A stretch of 9,111 bases of DNA from Flaviramulus sp. (lineage in GTDB: Bacteria; Bacteroidota; Bacteroidia; Flavobacteriales; Flavobacteriaceae), in assembly GCA_023255235.1 (NCBI GenBank), contig JALRJA010000183.1, forward strand, positions 1 through 9,111, in the 5' to 3' direction. Below, in pieces: positions 7,008-9,111 of this stretch. How positions within the stretch are numbered: the first letter of the stretch is position 1; each line of letters opens with the position of its first letter. The position numbers and the translations under genes were made by a program. Under the pieces are notes generated by a model that searched no databases, had not been told where the DNA came from, and was given only the letters and a program-made list of their open reading frames with translations.

Positions 7008-7823
7008 ATGAAGACGATAACAATCTACATACTAGTACTATTTGCATCAGTATGCAATTATGCACAAAATGAAGATAAAACTCAATTATTGGCTCAAAAA
7101 AAAGCAAACAACTATGTTTATGAGGCAAATAATTTAATACATGATGACGATTTTGTTTCGGCAGAAATGAGTTATAGAAAAGCTATTTCAGAAAAACCAA
7201 CTACCATTGCTGGAACCTATAATTTAGGAAATGCCTACTACAAAAAAGGCAACCTAGAAGAAGCCTTATATCGCCACCAGCAAGCAGCAGAAACGGCAAC
7301 ATCTAAAACAGAAAAACATAAAGCATTTCATAACATAGGAAACATTTTAATGCAAAATAAAAAATGTAAAGAAGCTGTTGAAGCTTATAAAAATGCGTTG
7401 AGAAACAATCCTACAGATAATGAAACTAGATATAATTTAGGACTAGCAAAAGCCTGTGCAGAACAGCAAAAAGACCAAAATAAAGATCAAGACAAAAAAG
7501 ACGATAATAAAGACAATAAAGACCAACAAGATAACCAAGACAAAAAAGATCAAGATAAAAAAGAAGAAGGCGACCAAGATAAAAAAGAAGGCGATGACCA
7601 AAAAGATGATCAAGGAAAGCCTAAAGATGAAAAAGACAACAAAGGCAAAGGCGACCAAGACAAAAAGGAGCAAAAACCACCAAAACCACAAAGAGGGCAG
7701 TTATCACCACAACAAATAAAAAACCTCTTGGAAGCCATGAATAATCAAGAACAAAAAGTTCAAGAAAAAATAAATGCTGAAAAACAAAAAGGCGTTAAGA
7801 TAAAAACAGATAAAGATTGGTAA
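7008..7823 (+). CDS. batC: BatC, exported TPR protein with K/D/Q-rich tail
   Basis: The protein has 271 residues. A signal peptide covers 1-19 (NYA|Q cleavage). Cys16 is not in a lipobox, because the residue before it is Val, so the product is probably a soluble periplasmic protein. Three TPR units can be aligned by their consensus positions: 33-66 (A40, A52, A59, P64), 67-100 (G74, A86, A93) and 104-137 (G111, A130, P135), with a capping helix to about 153. Residues 154-223 are a low-complexity polyampholyte of Lys, Asp, Gln and Glu with DQDKK units at 160, 181, 189 and 216. A conserved C-terminal segment follows: LSPQQIKNLLEAMNNQEQKVQEKI, ending KDW, as in other BatC proteins. The mature chain has two cysteines, C120 and C150. 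TPR units suggest it scaffolds other Bat proteins in the periplasm; partners are not shown here. It lies 151 bases after batB and 71 before batD. TGA three bases upstream closes the frame, so 7008 is the likely start. Confidence 0.92.
   Translation: MKTITIYILVLFASVCNYAQNEDKTQLLAQKKANNYVYEANNLIHDDDFVSAEMSYRKAISEKPTTIAGTYNLGNAYYKKGNLEEALYRHQQAAETATSKTEKHKAFHNIGNILMQNKKCKEAVEAYKNALRNNPTDNETRYNLGLAKACAEQQKDQNKDQDKKDDNKDNKDQQDNQDKKDQDKKEEGDQDKKEGDDQKDDQGKPKDEKDNKGKGDQDKKEQKPPKPQRGQLSPQQIKNLLEAMNNQEQKVQEKINAEKQKGVKIKTDKDW
7467..7676 (+). repeat. Low-complexity purine-rich repeat inside batC
   Basis: This stretch encodes the K/D/Q/E-rich linker of BatC and is dominated by A and G on the + strand. 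It contains a perfect 16-base repeat, CAAGATAAAAAAGAAG, at 7551-7566 and 7575-7590 (24-base period), with degenerate copies around it. The pattern suggests growth by replication slippage, and in-frame units keep the reading frame open. Two other long open frames across it, one per strand, are by-products of the skewed composition. Confidence 0.75.
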
Positions 7824-7834
7824 GACCAATGAAG

Positions 7835-7876
7835 AATTTTGAATTTAAAGGATATTAAAACTATAAATTCAAAATT
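7835..7876 (+). repeat. 13-bp perfect inverted repeat between batC and batD
   Basis: AATTTTGAATTTA at 7835-7847 is the exact reverse complement of TAAATTCAAAATT at 7864-7876, with a 16-base loop. In RNA it would form a long but AU-only stem with two G-C pairs at most. No U-run follows, so it is not a classical intrinsic terminator. It sits 12 bases after batC and ends 18 bases before batD. It could be a dispersed flavobacterial intergenic palindrome, an RNA-stability element setting the batC to batD ratio, or a weak attenuator. Confidence 0.65.
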
Positions 7877-7894
7877 TAGAGATTGTATATAAAT

Positions 7895-9111
7895 ATGAAA
7901 CTAATAAAACACACATATATATTACTATTTTTACTTGTAACAAATATAGTTTCAGCTCAGGTTAAATTTGAAGCTAAAGTTAGTAAGTACAAGCTAGGTG
8001 TTAATGAGCGTTTACGAGTAGATTTTGAAATGAATGAAGATGGCGATAATTTTAATCCGCCAGACTTTGCAAATTTTACAGTTATTGGTGGTCCAAACCA
8101 ATCGGTTAGTAATTCTTGGATTAATGGGAAAAGAACCTACAAAAAAACATACAGTTATTTTTTAGCACCCAAGCAACGAGGAAACTTCACAATATCTCAA
8201 GCTACAATAAGTATAGATGGCGAAATATATAAAACAACACCTATTAAGGTAGAAGTAACCGCAGCCGTTGATATACCTAAAGACCCTAATGACCCCAATT
8301 ATTTAGCTTCAGAGAACATTCATTTAATTGCCGAAATTTCAAAAACAAACCCCTATTTAAACGAAGGTATTACAGTAGTTTATAAACTATATGTATCACC
8401 CAAAATATCGGTTACCAATTATACCGAAATAGACAGCCCTAGATATAACGATTTTTGGAGTCAAAACATGGACACCAGAGATCAAAAAGTTCAAAACGGC
8501 ACATTTAATGGCGAAGACTACCGCTATGTAGTATTACGAAAAACCGTTTTATACCCACAAAAAACAGGAAAATTAAATATAGAGCCTTTAAGTTTAAGTA
8601 TAGACATGAGTGTCCCCACAAACAGGCGAGATATTTTTGGAAGCCTTTTAATGACACGCGTTAACAGAACCGTTTCGGCAGGCAATAAAACCATAACTGT
8701 AAAACCCTTACCAGAGGCAGGAAAACCATTAGACTTTACTGGAGCAGTTGGTAATTTTAATTTAGATGTAACAGCATCAAAAACCGAGTTAGATGCAACC
8801 GAATCTTTACAACTAGAAGTTAAGGTTAAAGGCAACGGAAATTTAAAACTTTTTAAACTCCCTAAAGTATCATTGCCCAGTTCTTTGGAGGTTTATGAGC
8901 CAGAACACAATGAAAACGTAAACACTAATTTAGCAGGAATGCAAGGAAGCATTTCAGATAGTTATACAGTGGTGCCACAATTTAAAGGCAAATATCCTAT
9001 ACCAAGTATTTCATTTTCTTATTTCGATTTGAAAACGGAAACTTATAAACGCTTATCGTCTGATGAGATTGTTATTAATGTTTTAAATGGACCAACTAAT
9101 GGTAATGATAT
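7895..9111 (+). CDS. batD: BatD, exported Ig-like oxygen-tolerance family protein (3' end outside window)
   Basis: The frame is open from ATG 7895 to the window edge, giving 405 visible residues without a stop; BatD proteins usually run to roughly 550-600, so the C-terminal part is missing. The N-terminus is a clear signal peptide (MKLIKHTYILLFLLVTNIVS, cleavage at SA|Q near 21-22). Mature residues 22-125 form the first beta-rich domain: FEAKVSKYKLGVNERLRVDF, then NPPDFANFTVIGGPNQSVSN and the diagnostic KRTYKKTYSYFLAPKQRGNF. The second domain (about 140-275) contains LIAEISKTNPYLNEGITVVY and YRYVVLRKTVLYPQKTGKL. The third (about 285-395) contains FTGAVGNFNLDVTASKTELD and YPIPSISFSYFD. This matches the BatD 'oxygen tolerance' family. 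The protein is expected in the periplasm, anchored by a C-terminal span not seen here. It follows batC by 71 bases. A-rich sequence rather than a Shine-Dalgarno precedes the start. Confidence 0.94.
   Translation, partial: MKLIKHTYILLFLLVTNIVSAQVKFEAKVSKYKLGVNERLRVDFEMNEDGDNFNPPDFANFTVIGGPNQSVSNSWINGKRTYKKTYSYFLAPKQRGNFTISQATISIDGEIYKTTPIKVEVTAAVDIPKDPNDPNYLASENIHLIAEISKTNPYLNEGITVVYKLYVSPKISVTNYTEIDSPRYNDFWSQNMDTRDQKVQNGTFNGEDYRYVVLRKTVLYPQKTGKLNIEPLSLSIDMSVPTNRRDIFGSLLMTRVNRTVSAGNKTITVKPLPEAGKPLDFTGAVGNFNLDVTASKTELDATESLQLEVKVKGNGNLKLFKLPKVSLPSSLEVYEPEHNENVNTNLAGMQGSISDSYTVVPQFKGKYPIPSISFSYFDLKTETYKRLSSDEIVINVLNGPTNGND

Noticed and set aside
7443..7719. Two long open frames across the batC tail: a Lys/Thr/Ile-rich one on + (7456-7719) and a Phe/Val/Ile-rich one on - (7443-7691).
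   Set aside because: Both are by-products of the purine-rich repeat encoding the K/D/Q linker. They show no recognisable domain, and batC is clearly the coding frame.
1..9111. Mobile element, CRISPR array, tRNA or rRNA, defence system.
   Set aside because: No transposase or integrase motif, no regularly spaced repeats, no tRNA-like or rRNA-like sequence. The MoxR/VWA genes fit the conserved bat locus rather than a defence island, given batC and batD.

Overview
The window is AT-rich, with coding on one strand only, A-rich sequence instead of Shine-Dalgarno motifs before most starts, and at least one good match to the Bacteroidetes promoter pattern (TTTG then TAnnTTTG). Signal peptides end in '...A|Q', as is common in Flavobacteriia. 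Together with the gene content this points to a chromosomal segment of a flavobacterium-like member of the Bacteroidota. That assignment is inferred from composition and gene family, not from a marker gene.

Layout. Positions 1-903 hold the 3' end of a lipid N-acyltransferase of the OlsB/hemolysin GNAT family, probably the C-terminal half of a two-domain OlsF-type enzyme. A 184-base intergenic region follows and carries a candidate promoter. From 1088 to the right edge there is one co-directional cluster: moxR (AAA+ ATPase), a DUF58 protein, a 551-residue two-span membrane protein with a BatD-like periplasmic domain, batA, batB, batC (TPR protein with a K/D/Q-rich tail), and batD, which is cut off by the window end. 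This is the bat ('Bacteroides aerotolerance') locus in its flavobacterial form. batE and other downstream genes may lie just outside.

How the genes may work together. MoxR-family ATPases typically act as chaperones or remodelers with von Willebrand factor A (VWA) partners. Here there are three proteins with a recognisable DxSxS metal-ion-dependent adhesion site: the DUF58 protein (cytoplasmic, no membrane span) and BatA and BatB (membrane-anchored). BatC and BatD are exported proteins likely to contact other proteins in the periplasm. The 551-residue protein could link the two compartments: it has a periplasmic Ig/BatD-like N-terminal part, a cytoplasmic helical part, and a second periplasmic domain. 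The locus is linked to aerotolerance and stress survival in Bacteroides, but its molecular function is still poorly defined.

No gene-free stretch exceeds 300 bases. The gaps (184, 99, 90, 151 and 71 bases) hold a candidate promoter, two inverted repeats and short direct repeats. No RNA gene, insertion sequence, CRISPR array or integrase was seen. Most of the window is a known conserved locus. The least explained parts are the C-terminal domain of the 551-residue protein and the repetitive tail of BatC.
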